From WJLC01 sp964600865 (GTDB lineage: Archaea > Nanobdellota > Nanobdellia > Pacearchaeales > GW2011-AR1), in contig CAZRJP010000032.1 of the NCBI GenBank assembly GCA_964600865.1, forward strand, positions 1-5,522: a stretch of DNA of 5,522 nt, read 5' to 3'. Both the position numbers and the translations under genes were made by a program. Numbering within the stretch: the first letter of the stretch is position 1; each line of letters begins with the position of its first letter. The notes below the pieces were generated by a model. The model was not told where the DNA came from, did no database searches, and was given only the letters and a program-made list of their open reading frames with translations. This document shows, one piece after another, positions 1-5,170 of this stretch.

Positions 1-213
1 ATATTTAACTATGGATTAGATAAAGCAGTTCAGGCATTTCAGGATTTAGAACCTCGTTGTGAAGTAAGATCTCTTTTAACTTATGATACTTTATTGGAAG
101 TTGCTAAAGAAACAGAATATATTGATGAACAACAAGCTAAAATGTTGGCTGAATGGAGAGCAGACCCGTTTAATTGGGGAGAGAAACATGGCTTTTCAAA
201 AGTGGGGAAATAA
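1..213 (+). CDS. pyrE: Orotate phosphoribosyltransferase, C-terminal part (5' end outside window)
   Basis: Frame 1 is open from the first base to TAA at 211-213 and encodes the last 70 residues of a protein. The tail matches the C-terminus of bacterial-type orotate phosphoribosyltransferase: a SLLTYDTLLEVA segment, a charged helix with YIDEQQ, and the hallmark ending DPFNWGEKHGF. The enzyme transfers phosphoribose from PRPP to orotate, giving OMP, the fifth step of de novo UMP synthesis, in the cytosol. The PRPP-binding and catalytic loop lies upstream of the window and cannot be checked. Its stop codon is one base from the ATG of pyrF, which makes OMP decarboxylase, so the two consecutive pathway steps are almost certainly co-transcribed. 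Identification rests on the conserved C-terminal motif and the pyrF neighbour. The promoter is not visible. Confidence 0.88.
   Translation: MFNYGLDKAVQAFQDLEPRCEVRSLLTYDTLLEVAKETEYIDEQQAKMLAEWRADPFNWGEKHGFSKVGK
202..207 (+). promoter_or_regulatory. Shine-Dalgarno-like tract for pyrF
   Basis: GTGGGG lies inside the last codons of pyrE and ends 7 nt before the ATG at 215. A second G-rich tract, GGGGAG at 176-181, ends 6 nt before an alternative in-frame ATG at 188. That second tract also encodes the conserved WGE of the PyrE tail, so its presence is constrained by coding. An SD here fits a gene inside an operon, in contrast to the leaderless first genes elsewhere in the window. Confidence 0.45.
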
Positions 214-214
214 A

Positions 215-973
215 ATGAATCTTACAGATAAAGAACAACAGGCAAGAAAAATGGTTTGTTTGCCTTTGGATGGTCTTGCTACAATGGATGATGTTAAAGC
301 AAGGGTTGAGGAGTTAAGTCCTGTTGTTGGATTATTCAAAATTGGAAAAGAAACTTATACTCGATTTGGATCTGATGCTGTAAAAGCAGTTCAAGCTTAT
401 GGTGCAAATGTTTTTCTTGATTTAAAATATCATGATATTCCGAATACTGTTAAGGGTGCTGCTGATGCTGCAAGTCAATTAGGAGTTTATATGTTTAATG
501 TGCATGCATCTGGCGGACTAGAAATGATGCAAGCAGCAGCAGAAGGTGCAAGGAATGGTTCAGAAAAATATGGAACAGAAATTCCAAAAATAACTGCGGT
601 AACAGTTTTAACAAGTATTGATGGAGATATTTTGAATAATCAATTAAGAGTTCCTGGAAAAGTTGAAGAACAAGTTTTAAATTATGCTCAATTAGCAAAC
701 CAAGCGGGTTTAGATGGAATTGTTTGTTCTGCTGCTGATTTATATGCAGTAAGAGATAATCTTCCAAAGGGTTTTATGTATGTTACACCTGGAATAAAAG
801 GACCAAGAACTCCAGCAGGTGCAGACCAAAAAAGAGTTTTCACTCCTGGAAATGCTGTTCAAGATGGTTCTATTATTCTTGTAATTGGTAGAGCAATTAC
901 AGGACCTAAAACTTCAGAAGAAAGAGTCCAAGCAGGATATGAAGTTTTAGAAGACATGGCAAAACACTTATAA
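215..973 (+). CDS. pyrF: Orotidine 5'-phosphate decarboxylase, bacterial type
   Basis: Encodes a 252-aa TIM-barrel enzyme that decarboxylates OMP to UMP, the last step of de novo pyrimidine synthesis, as a cytosolic enzyme. Visible family residues are D19 in the first strand (PLD), K42 (FKIGKE), and the catalytic Asp-Lys-Asp set D69, K71 and D74 in LDLKYHDIPNT. They are followed by FNVHASGG, AVTVLTS, GLDGIVCSA, VTPGI and the phosphate-binding VIGRAIT with Arg near residue 226. The DLKxHDIPNT and NVHASGG wording and the length match the bacterial PyrF group (E. coli-like) rather than the shorter typical archaeal enzyme, so transfer from bacteria is possible. The start at 215 was chosen for its tight TAA-A-ATG junction with pyrE and the SD at 202-207. 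ATG 188 would add nine residues and overlap pyrE. Stop TAA. Confidence 0.95.
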   Translation: MNLTDKEQQARKMVCLPLDGLATMDDVKARVEELSPVVGLFKIGKETYTRFGSDAVKAVQAYGANVFLDLKYHDIPNTVKGAADAASQLGVYMFNVHASGGLEMMQAAAEGARNGSEKYGTEIPKITAVTVLTSIDGDILNNQLRVPGKVEEQVLNYAQLANQAGLDGIVCSAADLYAVRDNLPKGFMYVTPGIKGPRTPAGADQKRVFTPGNAVQDGSIILVIGRAITGPKTSEERVQAGYEVLEDMAKHL

Positions 974-977
974 TTCT

Positions 978-1048
978 TCTTGACGAAGTCAAGACAAAAT
1001 GTTGCGTAGCAACTGCGCGCGTCTCTCCTATTGGGTGGGAGAAAAAAT
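978..1048 (+). repeat. Composite hairpin repeat, copy A
   Basis: Beginning five bases after the pyrF stop are hairpin 1 (978-994, 7-bp stem, loop GAA), a 6-nt spacer (995-1000), hairpin 2 (1001-1013, 5-bp stem, loop GTA; core GCGTAGC), and a block reading TCTCTCCTATTGGGTGGGAG followed by an A-run (about 1022-1048). The same order and the same 6-nt spacing recur at 5026-5090, and a looser version at 5104-5170. Bases 1022-1027 and 1037-1042 can also pair as a local hairpin with a 9-nt loop. Function unknown; it could be a 3' UTR structure or an interspersed element. Confidence 0.6.
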
Positions 1049-1050
1049 AT

Positions 1051-1079
1051 TATTTCCTATTTCTTTGTTTCTTTTTTCT
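1051..1079 (+). terminator. Likely U-rich terminator after pyrF
   Basis: A 29-nt stretch that is nearly all pyrimidine on the + strand, with T-runs of 3 to 6, lies about 80-105 bp downstream of the pyrF stop. Archaeal transcripts usually end at U-rich tracts without needing a hairpin, so this is a reasonable end for the pyrEF mRNA. It runs into the hairpin at 1068-1088, whose left arm contains the T6 run. Confidence 0.4.
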
Positions 1080-1088
1080 AAAAAGAAA
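1068..1088. repeat. Hairpin, 9-bp stem with TCT loop
   Basis: TTTCTTTTT (1068-1076) pairs perfectly with AAAAAGAAA (1080-1088) around the loop TCT. It is one of two similar AT-rich triloop hairpins flanking the right arm of the 1017-1116 inverted repeat. Confidence 0.5.
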
Positions 1089-1121
1089 ATAAATTTTTAG
1101 GGGTGGAGAGACTCGCTTTTG

Positions 1122-1140
1122 CTTCTTTTTCTAAAAGAAG
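1122..1140. repeat. Hairpin, 8-bp stem with TCT loop
   Basis: CTTCTTTT (1122-1129) pairs perfectly with AAAAGAAG (1133-1140) around loop TCT. The stem sequence and loop closely resemble those of the hairpin at 1068-1088. It lies just upstream of the TATA box at 1149, so it is not in the mRNA of the following gene if that gene is leaderless. Confidence 0.5.
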
Positions 1141-1148
1141 ACAAAGAT

Positions 1149-1156
1149 TTTATAAA
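1149..1156 (+). promoter_or_regulatory. Archaeal TATA box for the methyltransferase gene
   Basis: TTTATAAA, preceded by the purine-rich stretch AGACAAAG suited to a TFB-recognition element, ends 21 nt before the ATG at 1178. Archaeal TATA boxes centre about 26 nt before the transcription start, so transcription should begin at or next to the ATG. There is no SD sequence, which agrees with a leaderless mRNA. Confidence 0.65.
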
Positions 1157-1177
1157 TGGATTGTTATTAAATGATAT

Positions 1178-2050
1178 ATGGAGAAGGAATATTCGAAGAT
1201 AAGTCCTACAGCAGTTTTCTGTGCTAGAATGAGGGCTAAACAAAAACTTCCATTTTCAAAAGAGATTGTTAATTTAATAGACACAAAATTTAAAGAACAT
1301 ATAGAAGATTTACCCGATTATGGCGATACCTTAAATTCAAAATCCGATTTTATTCCTTTTATCGAAGGAAGATATTACTCCCTAAATGATGCTATTTCAA
1401 ATATTGATAATGCTTTTATTGTGGAAATAGCCTCGGGTTTATCTCCTAGAAGTTTAGAGTGTTCAAATAAAAGAAGCATAATCTATCTTGAGACCGAATT
1501 AAAAGGATTAATAGAATTGAAGAGAAAGATATTGACTGAAATAGTTAATCAAAAAAATCTTGATGTGAATAATCTGTTTTTCTTAGACATAAATCCTCTT
1601 GAAAAAAAAGATATGGATAAAATAGGAAAAATTTATTCTGAGAAAGGAAAAGGTAAAAAATTAGTTATTATTCATGAAGGTCTATTAATGTATTTTGATA
1701 AAGAAGAGAAAAGAAGATTTAGAGAGAATATAAACTATTTATTCCAGACATATTCAAAAGAGGGTTTATGGTTGACATCTGATTTCTCGAGATTAAAAAA
1801 GAAAGATAACAAAAAAGGTTCAGAGAATATAAGAGATAAAATATATAAAGTAACAAAAAGAGAATTTGATTATTTTGAATCTGAAGAAGAAACTAAAAAA
1901 TTCTTAAAAGGGGGGGGATTTAAATCTATAATTTTATCTAATGAAAAAATCATTAAAGACATTATAAAAAGAAAGTCATTACAATTTAACCAAGAAGATA
2001 TTCTAAAATCTTCTAAAGGATATAGGATTTGGAAAATTCAATTAACCTAA
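1178..2050 (+). CDS. SAM-dependent methyltransferase, leucine carboxyl methyltransferase-like (COG3315/PF04072 type)
   Basis: A 290-aa protein with the landmarks of the LCMT/PPM1-like class I methyltransferase family, whose members transfer methyl from SAM to carboxyl or hydroxyl oxygens. Residues 9-20 (SPTAVFCARMRA) match the N-terminal TA...A..RA signature. Residues 81-93 (IVEIASGLSPRSL) are the glycine-containing SAM-binding motif I. Residues 102-116 carry the acidic E105 region followed by conserved lysines, and 162-173 (LVIIHEGLLMYF) is the family EGLLMYL signature. The C-terminal half is very rich in Lys and Ile, in line with the low GC content. A run of eight G (1910-1917) encodes three glycines at 245-247; a one-base slip there would replace about the last 44 residues. 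The substrate cannot be predicted. It overlaps the convergent gene by 9 bp. ATG 1178 is set by the TATA box spacing. Confidence 0.82.
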   Translation: MEKEYSKISPTAVFCARMRAKQKLPFSKEIVNLIDTKFKEHIEDLPDYGDTLNSKSDFIPFIEGRYYSLNDAISNIDNAFIVEIASGLSPRSLECSNKRSIIYLETELKGLIELKRKILTEIVNQKNLDVNNLFFLDINPLEKKDMDKIGKIYSEKGKGKKLVIIHEGLLMYFDKEEKRRFRENINYLFQTYSKEGLWLTSDFSRLKKKDNKKGSENIRDKIYKVTKREFDYFESEEETKKFLKGGGFKSIILSNEKIIKDIIKRKSLQFNQEDILKSSKGYRIWKIQLT

Positions 2051-3115
2051 ACTTGTTTTATCAGTAAAAAATAATGGATTAATTCTCTCTTTCGGAAATC
2101 CCCACAAACTAGCTAAATTATTTTGATATATCGGTCCACCATGTTCTTTTTCAAATGCTAACCTCATTGAACAAAGATATTCAGTAGGGTCTTCAATAAA
2201 TTTAGGGTCTTTTAAGTTTTCTTGATCTTCTTCTGCTGGCCTAAATATTGATAAATGAGGTCTTGCCAATATAGAGAACTTTGGCATCCACTCATAAAAT
2301 GAATCCATAGAATCAAGTCCAGGCATATAAGAATACTCCAACTCATCAACTCCTGCATTTTTTATGCCTCCCAAAATATTTAGAACTTCTTCTAATGTTC
2401 CATTCTTTTTTGTATGCATTCTTTCTCTTTGTGTAAATGTCTCTAAAGTGTATGCATATTTAAAGGGAGTTTCTCCTAAACCTTGAATTAGACTTCTAAC
2501 TAGGGAAGGATCTTGAATTTGAGCACCAATGTATAACACTCTTCCATTAAATCCATCTTTTTTTGTCAAATCAACTGTTCTTAAAATGTTATCTACAACT
2601 TCCCCTCCATCCCTATACATTCCTGTAACAAAAGTCATTTTATCTACATTTGCGAGATCAACTCCTTCCCTTTGTAAAATTTTAACTCCTTCTTCCGGAG
2701 AAATGTTCCTCATTCCTTTTTCTATTTCCCTACAACACCAATCACACCCCTTACAAATTGGTTGAAAATTTATGCTCAAAATTGTCTCAGAATCTAGAGT
2801 GGGCATCCATTCTTGAATCCCCCTATAATAAAAATATGCTGGATTCCTTCCAATTCTTCCGATATTCTTTACTCTAAAAGGAAGTTCTTCCCCATTATAA
2901 GTCAAGACATCTTTTTCAAATCTATATGGTGAATCTTGAGAAGAAATTAAAGGCACTACAGAGAACAATTTTGAATTATCAATTAAATGAAATTTCGGTC
3001 TTCCATCTTTTATTCTTTCATCATTTATTCCGCGTCCTTTCACCCCATAATAATGTAAATCTAAATCAGGAATTTCAGGATAATTTTCTCTTGCATTTTC
3101 AAAATTATTTTTCAT
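2042..3115 (-). CDS. Divergent radical-SAM-like Fe-S protein with C-x2-C-x2-C-C motif
   Basis: A 357-aa protein from ATG 3115. The frame also has a TTG at 3181 and ATGs at 3157 and 3154, but 3115 has an SD and the tightest junction. After about 110 N-terminal residues comes a pattern resembling a radical SAM barrel: strand ILSINFQ (112-118), a cysteine cluster C121-KG-C124-DW-C127-C128, strand FVTGMY followed by GGE (162-172), strand RVLYIGAQ (192-199), TLET with E225, LEYSYMPGLD (259-268) and HLSIFRP (287-293). The order and spacing fit a SAM-binding half barrel, but the cluster is not the usual C-x3-C-x2-C, so Fe-S ligation and SAM cleavage are inferred. A further cysteine, C315, lies near the C-terminus. 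It overlaps the upstream B12-type radical SAM gene by 11 bp, suggesting translational coupling and a shared pathway. No specific family recognised. Confidence 0.65.
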   Translation of the reverse strand: MKNNFENARENYPEIPDLDLHYYGVKGRGINDERIKDGRPKFHLIDNSKLFSVVPLISSQDSPYRFEKDVLTYNGEELPFRVKNIGRIGRNPAYFYYRGIQEWMPTLDSETILSINFQPICKGCDWCCREIEKGMRNISPEEGVKILQREGVDLANVDKMTFVTGMYRDGGEVVDNILRTVDLTKKDGFNGRVLYIGAQIQDPSLVRSLIQGLGETPFKYAYTLETFTQRERMHTKKNGTLEEVLNILGGIKNAGVDELEYSYMPGLDSMDSFYEWMPKFSILARPHLSIFRPAEEDQENLKDPKFIEDPTEYLCSMRLAFEKEHGGPIYQNNLASLWGFPKERINPLFFTDKTSLG

Positions 3116-4442
3116 TTTCAATGTCTCCCCACATTTTACAAATTTGGGATTCATCATATTCTTCGGATATCTGTTTTCCAAACTTATTTGAGAATAATTT
3201 AAAATTATCTATTCTTCTTAAATCTTGTTCATTCCCCAACCATTTATTTTCCTCAAAGAACCTATAAAGATGAGTAGTAGATCTTGCTAATTGCATCCAT
3301 CTTGAAAATTCTGTTTCACCAAAAGTGTTTGATCTTTTTATTATTCTTGTTTCAGGATCATAATCCCATGAATCTTCACTTTCTGCCATTTTTTGGAGAA
3401 TTGTTCCCTCGTAAACTCTAAGGGGGAAAACCTTTAAAGAAGTGGGTTTTGCTCTTTCTACAGCAAATCTTAAAGATTCCTCAAAAGATTCTCTTGTATC
3501 TCCAGGAATCCCGGCTATAAGATCCAAGCTATATTTTATGGGGCGTTTAGATAGTTCTTCTAACTTTTCTAAAGCATGAGGAGAATTTTTTCTAAAATAA
3601 TGTAAATCCTGATTTGTCGTTTGCAATCCAAATTCCAACCAGCCGATTTGTGCTTCTTCTAAAAGATCCATAACTTCTTCATCCAAATATTCTGGACGAT
3701 ATTCTGCAGTAATAAACGAATCTTTTAATTTAGTTAACAATCTTAAAATTTCTTTAGAACGTTCCTTTTTTCCTCCTAAAATAGGATCTGTGATATAAAT
3801 TGCTCTAAATCCTTTTTTCCTAAGATACTCTGCTTCTTCAGCAACTTTTTCTAAAGAAAATTCTCTAAAATTATTTCTCATTCCGGGATGTGCACAATAA
3901 ATGCAACTAAATGCACAGCCCCTTACTGTTTCCCAATAAACATGATCTGTTTGAAAATCTAGTGGGAAAGTAGAAGGTAGTTGAGATAAATCAGTTGATG
4001 CAATTTCTTCATTAAAATCCCCACTAGTTGAAACGCCATAAATTCTATTCTTTCCTTCAGTTTCAAGAATTTTATAGAATGCTCTTTCGCCATCTCCTCT
4101 TACAAATAGATCTGCATCTGATTGCCTAATTCTACTTGAGGGGGAAGAATAAGTAACTGATGGGCCTCCCGCAACGATTATAGTTTTATCTCCTCTTTGT
4201 TGTTTTATTCTCTTTATCATCTCAATGACTTGGGGTTCTGTTACATAGTTAGAACTAAAACCAATTACCTCTGGATTAGATGAAAGAATATTTTCTATTC
4301 CTTTACTAATATTTGTAGGTGAAGATGAAACCATTCGAACATTATGTCCTCTTTCATTGCAATACTTAGAAATAGATTGGACCCCTAAACTATAAGGACA
4401 ATGACCTTCCTTAACTTCAAAACTATTTAATACAGCTTCCAT
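3105..4442 (-). CDS. B12-binding-type radical SAM protein
   Basis: A 445-aa protein with the two-domain layout of cobalamin-binding (class B-like) radical SAM enzymes. Residues 1-125 form a Rossmann-like B12-binding-type domain: SLGVQSISKYCNERGH (18-33), PEVIGFSSNY (57-66), IIVAGGPSVT (88-97) and ADLFVRGDGE (110-119). The classic DxHxxG cobalamin-ligand motif is absent, as in many radical SAM members. The radical SAM core starts with the canonical C176-x3-C180-x2-C183 (RGCAFSCIYC), which binds a [4Fe-4S] cluster used to cleave SAM. ITDPILGG (217-224), WLEFGLQTTNQ (268-278) and DLIAGIPGDT (307-316) follow in the expected order. Members perform methylations, ring rearrangements and other difficult C-H chemistry; the substrate here is unknown. 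It has its own TATA box 21 nt before the ATG, lies 51 bp after the transglutaminase-like gene and overlaps the 357-aa gene by 11 bp. Confidence 0.9.
   Translation of the reverse strand: MEAVLNSFEVKEGHCPYSLGVQSISKYCNERGHNVRMVSSSPTNISKGIENILSSNPEVIGFSSNYVTEPQVIEMIKRIKQQRGDKTIIVAGGPSVTYSSPSSRIRQSDADLFVRGDGERAFYKILETEGKNRIYGVSTSGDFNEEIASTDLSQLPSTFPLDFQTDHVYWETVRGCAFSCIYCAHPGMRNNFREFSLEKVAEEAEYLRKKGFRAIYITDPILGGKKERSKEILRLLTKLKDSFITAEYRPEYLDEEVMDLLEEAQIGWLEFGLQTTNQDLHYFRKNSPHALEKLEELSKRPIKYSLDLIAGIPGDTRESFEESLRFAVERAKPTSLKVFPLRVYEGTILQKMAESEDSWDYDPETRIIKRSNTFGETEFSRWMQLARSTTHLYRFFEENKWLGNEQDLRRIDNFKLFSNKFGKQISEEYDESQICKMWGDIENEK
3125..3130 (-). promoter_or_regulatory. Shine-Dalgarno-like GGGGAG for the 357-aa radical-SAM-like gene
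   Basis: On the minus strand GGGGAG ends 9 nt before the ATG at 3115, inside the end of the upstream gene. This favours the start at 3115 over the upstream TTG 3181 and ATGs 3157 and 3154. It fits re-initiation on an mRNA shared with the upstream gene. Confidence 0.5.
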
Positions 4443-4463
4443 AATTTTAGTAGATAAAACAGA

Positions 4464-4471
4464 TATATAAA
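4464..4471 (-). promoter_or_regulatory. Archaeal TATA box for the B12-type radical SAM gene
   Basis: Reading the minus strand, TTTATATA ends exactly 21 nt before the ATG at 4442, the same spacing as at 1149-1156 on the plus strand. No SD lies before the ATG, so the mRNA is probably leaderless. The box sits within the 51-bp gap after the transglutaminase-like gene, so the radical SAM pair can be transcribed separately. Confidence 0.7.
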
Positions 4472-4493
4472 AGTTACTATTATTAAATGAATA

Positions 4494-4988
4494 CTACCCC
4501 CCCAACCATTGATTAAATTCTCTTGCAAAATCTCTTCTTTCTTGAGGAAAGTAAGGCAAATATATTTTTTCAAAAGCAGGATTATAAAACCTAATTTTTC
4601 CGTTTGTTATTTGCTGTGTATCAGATTCCCCATTCCAATTTTCAGTTACTGGGAAATTCTTATCCTTTAATTCAGGATTCCAAGTCGGATCAATTCTTAA
4701 ATAATCTTCATTTATCCTAATCTCTAATAAGTGATGTTTTTGTTGTGTTCCAGAGTTTCTTAAAATTTTCAGAATTTCTTCTGGAATTGGTAAATCCTTC
4801 CAATCAAAAACTGCATCTAAATCCCTTGATTCAAAACCCTCGTTATCTAATAAGATTCTTAAAATATTCCTTTTTTGGTTACAGTTAGCATATGGATGTA
4901 GTATCCCAGAATAAAAAAATTCTTCTGATCTACATCTGTAAGGTATGGATTGAACTTTTTCAAATAATTCAATTAGTTTTGTCTTCAT
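4494..4988 (-). CDS. Small transglutaminase-like (papain-fold) protein
   Basis: A 164-aa protein showing the Cys-His-Asp pattern of the transglutaminase-like superfamily. C36 sits in ANCNQKRNILRILL at the start of a helix, followed by NEGFESRDLD. The histidine is H85 or H86 in KHHLLEI (H85 gives the HxxxE spacing), and D100 lies in LRIDPTWNP, the usual DPTW-like motif. Superfamily members are cysteine peptidases, transamidases or acyl-transfer enzymes; which activity applies cannot be told. There is no signal peptide or membrane segment, so it is cytosolic, and at 164 aa it is little more than the catalytic core. It lies just upstream of two radical-SAM-type genes on the same strand, so a role in processing or modifying a shared substrate is plausible but inferred. 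It ends in Gly-Gly encoded by a G7 run, directly followed by TAG, the only TAG stop in the window. Confidence 0.68.
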   Translation of the reverse strand: MKTKLIELFEKVQSIPYRCRSEEFFYSGILHPYANCNQKRNILRILLDNEGFESRDLDAVFDWKDLPIPEEILKILRNSGTQQKHHLLEIRINEDYLRIDPTWNPELKDKNFPVTENWNGESDTQQITNGKIRFYNPAFEKIYLPYFPQERRDFAREFNQWLGG

Positions 4989-5008
4989 ATTCTTTTTTGA
5001 AAAAACGA

Positions 5009-5016
5009 AATATAAA
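5009..5016 (-). promoter_or_regulatory. Archaeal TATA box for the transglutaminase-like gene
   Basis: On the minus strand TTTATATT ends 20 nt before the ATG at 4988, with no SD in between. It is the third example in the window of the same TATA-to-ATG spacing and again predicts a leaderless mRNA. Composite repeat copy D (5026-5090) lies immediately upstream. Confidence 0.6.
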
Positions 5017-5025
5017 AATTTATCT

Positions 5026-5090
5026 GAAAGACGAAGTTTTTCCTATTTGTCCGTTAGGACGCGAGTCTCTCTTTATGGGTGGAAAAAATT
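5026..5090 (+). repeat. Composite hairpin repeat, copy D
   Basis: Hairpin 1 (5026-5042) has a 7-bp stem with one G-T pair and a GAA loop. A 6-nt spacer (5043-5048) is followed by hairpin 2 (5049-5060), with GTCC/GGAC closing a GTTA loop. Next comes GCGAGTCTCTC (5061-5071), TTTATGGGTGG and an A6 run. Order, spacing and the TCTCTC...GGGTGG...A-run block match copy A (978-1048), while the stem sequences differ, which suggests that the structure is conserved. Confidence 0.6.
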
Positions 5091-5103
5091 TAATTACAAA
5101 TTT

Positions 5104-5170
5104 CAAAATCAGAGATTTTGACTAAATGTGCGAAGCACGAAAGCACACATCTCCTAATAGGGGCGGGTGG
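5104..5170 (+). repeat. Composite hairpin repeat, looser copy C
   Basis: Hairpin 1 (5104-5120) has a perfect 7-bp stem CAAAATC/GATTTTG with loop AGA. A 7-nt spacer is followed by hairpin 2 (5128-5138), GTGC/GCAC with loop GAA and core GCGAAGC. After 11 nt come TCTCCTAATA (5150-5159) and GGGTGG (5165-5170). An alternative pairing of TGTGC (5127-5131) with GCACA (5143-5147) excludes hairpin 2. The layout is the same as copies A and D but with more divergence. Confidence 0.45.

Larger units (their letters stand above)
1017..1116. repeat. Imperfect 12-bp inverted repeat spanning 100 bp
   Basis: Bases 1017-1028 (GCGCGTCTCTCC) are complementary to 1105-1116 (GGAGAGACTCGC) at 11 of 12 positions. 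The left arm is part of composite repeat copy A, and the 1022-1027/1037-1042 hairpin competes for the same bases. The GCGAGTCTCTC form of the arm, which is the exact reverse complement of the right arm, reappears at 5061-5071. The enclosed DNA holds a U-rich tract and a 9-bp hairpin. It resembles a small inverted-repeat element, but no target-site duplication is evident. Confidence 0.5.

Noticed and set aside
83..214. N-terminal extension of PyrF back to an upstream start at 83
   Set aside because: This stretch overlaps the conserved C-terminal coding of PyrE in another frame, and the extra residues have no PyrF similarity. The start at 215 (or possibly 188) fits the family.
999..1100. 33-codon ORF after pyrF with a hydrophobic middle (LFPISLFLF)
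   Set aside because: It lies entirely inside the hairpin and inverted-repeat region, with no SD or TATA box at the right distance; the hydrophobic run is only the T-rich tract.
3116..3181. TTG start at 3181 (or ATGs 3157/3154) for the radical-SAM-like protein
   Set aside because: It would overlap the upstream gene by up to 77 bp, and TTG is a weak start, while ATG 3115 has GGGGAG at a 9-nt distance. It remains possible.
4892..5125. 77-aa + strand ORF
   Set aside because: Its first part is antisense to the transglutaminase-like gene and the rest runs through the TATA box and repeat copy D; no protein similarity is apparent.
978..5170. CRISPR array from the repeated hairpins
   Set aside because: The copies are far apart, diverged in sequence and lack regular spacers; no cas genes are present.
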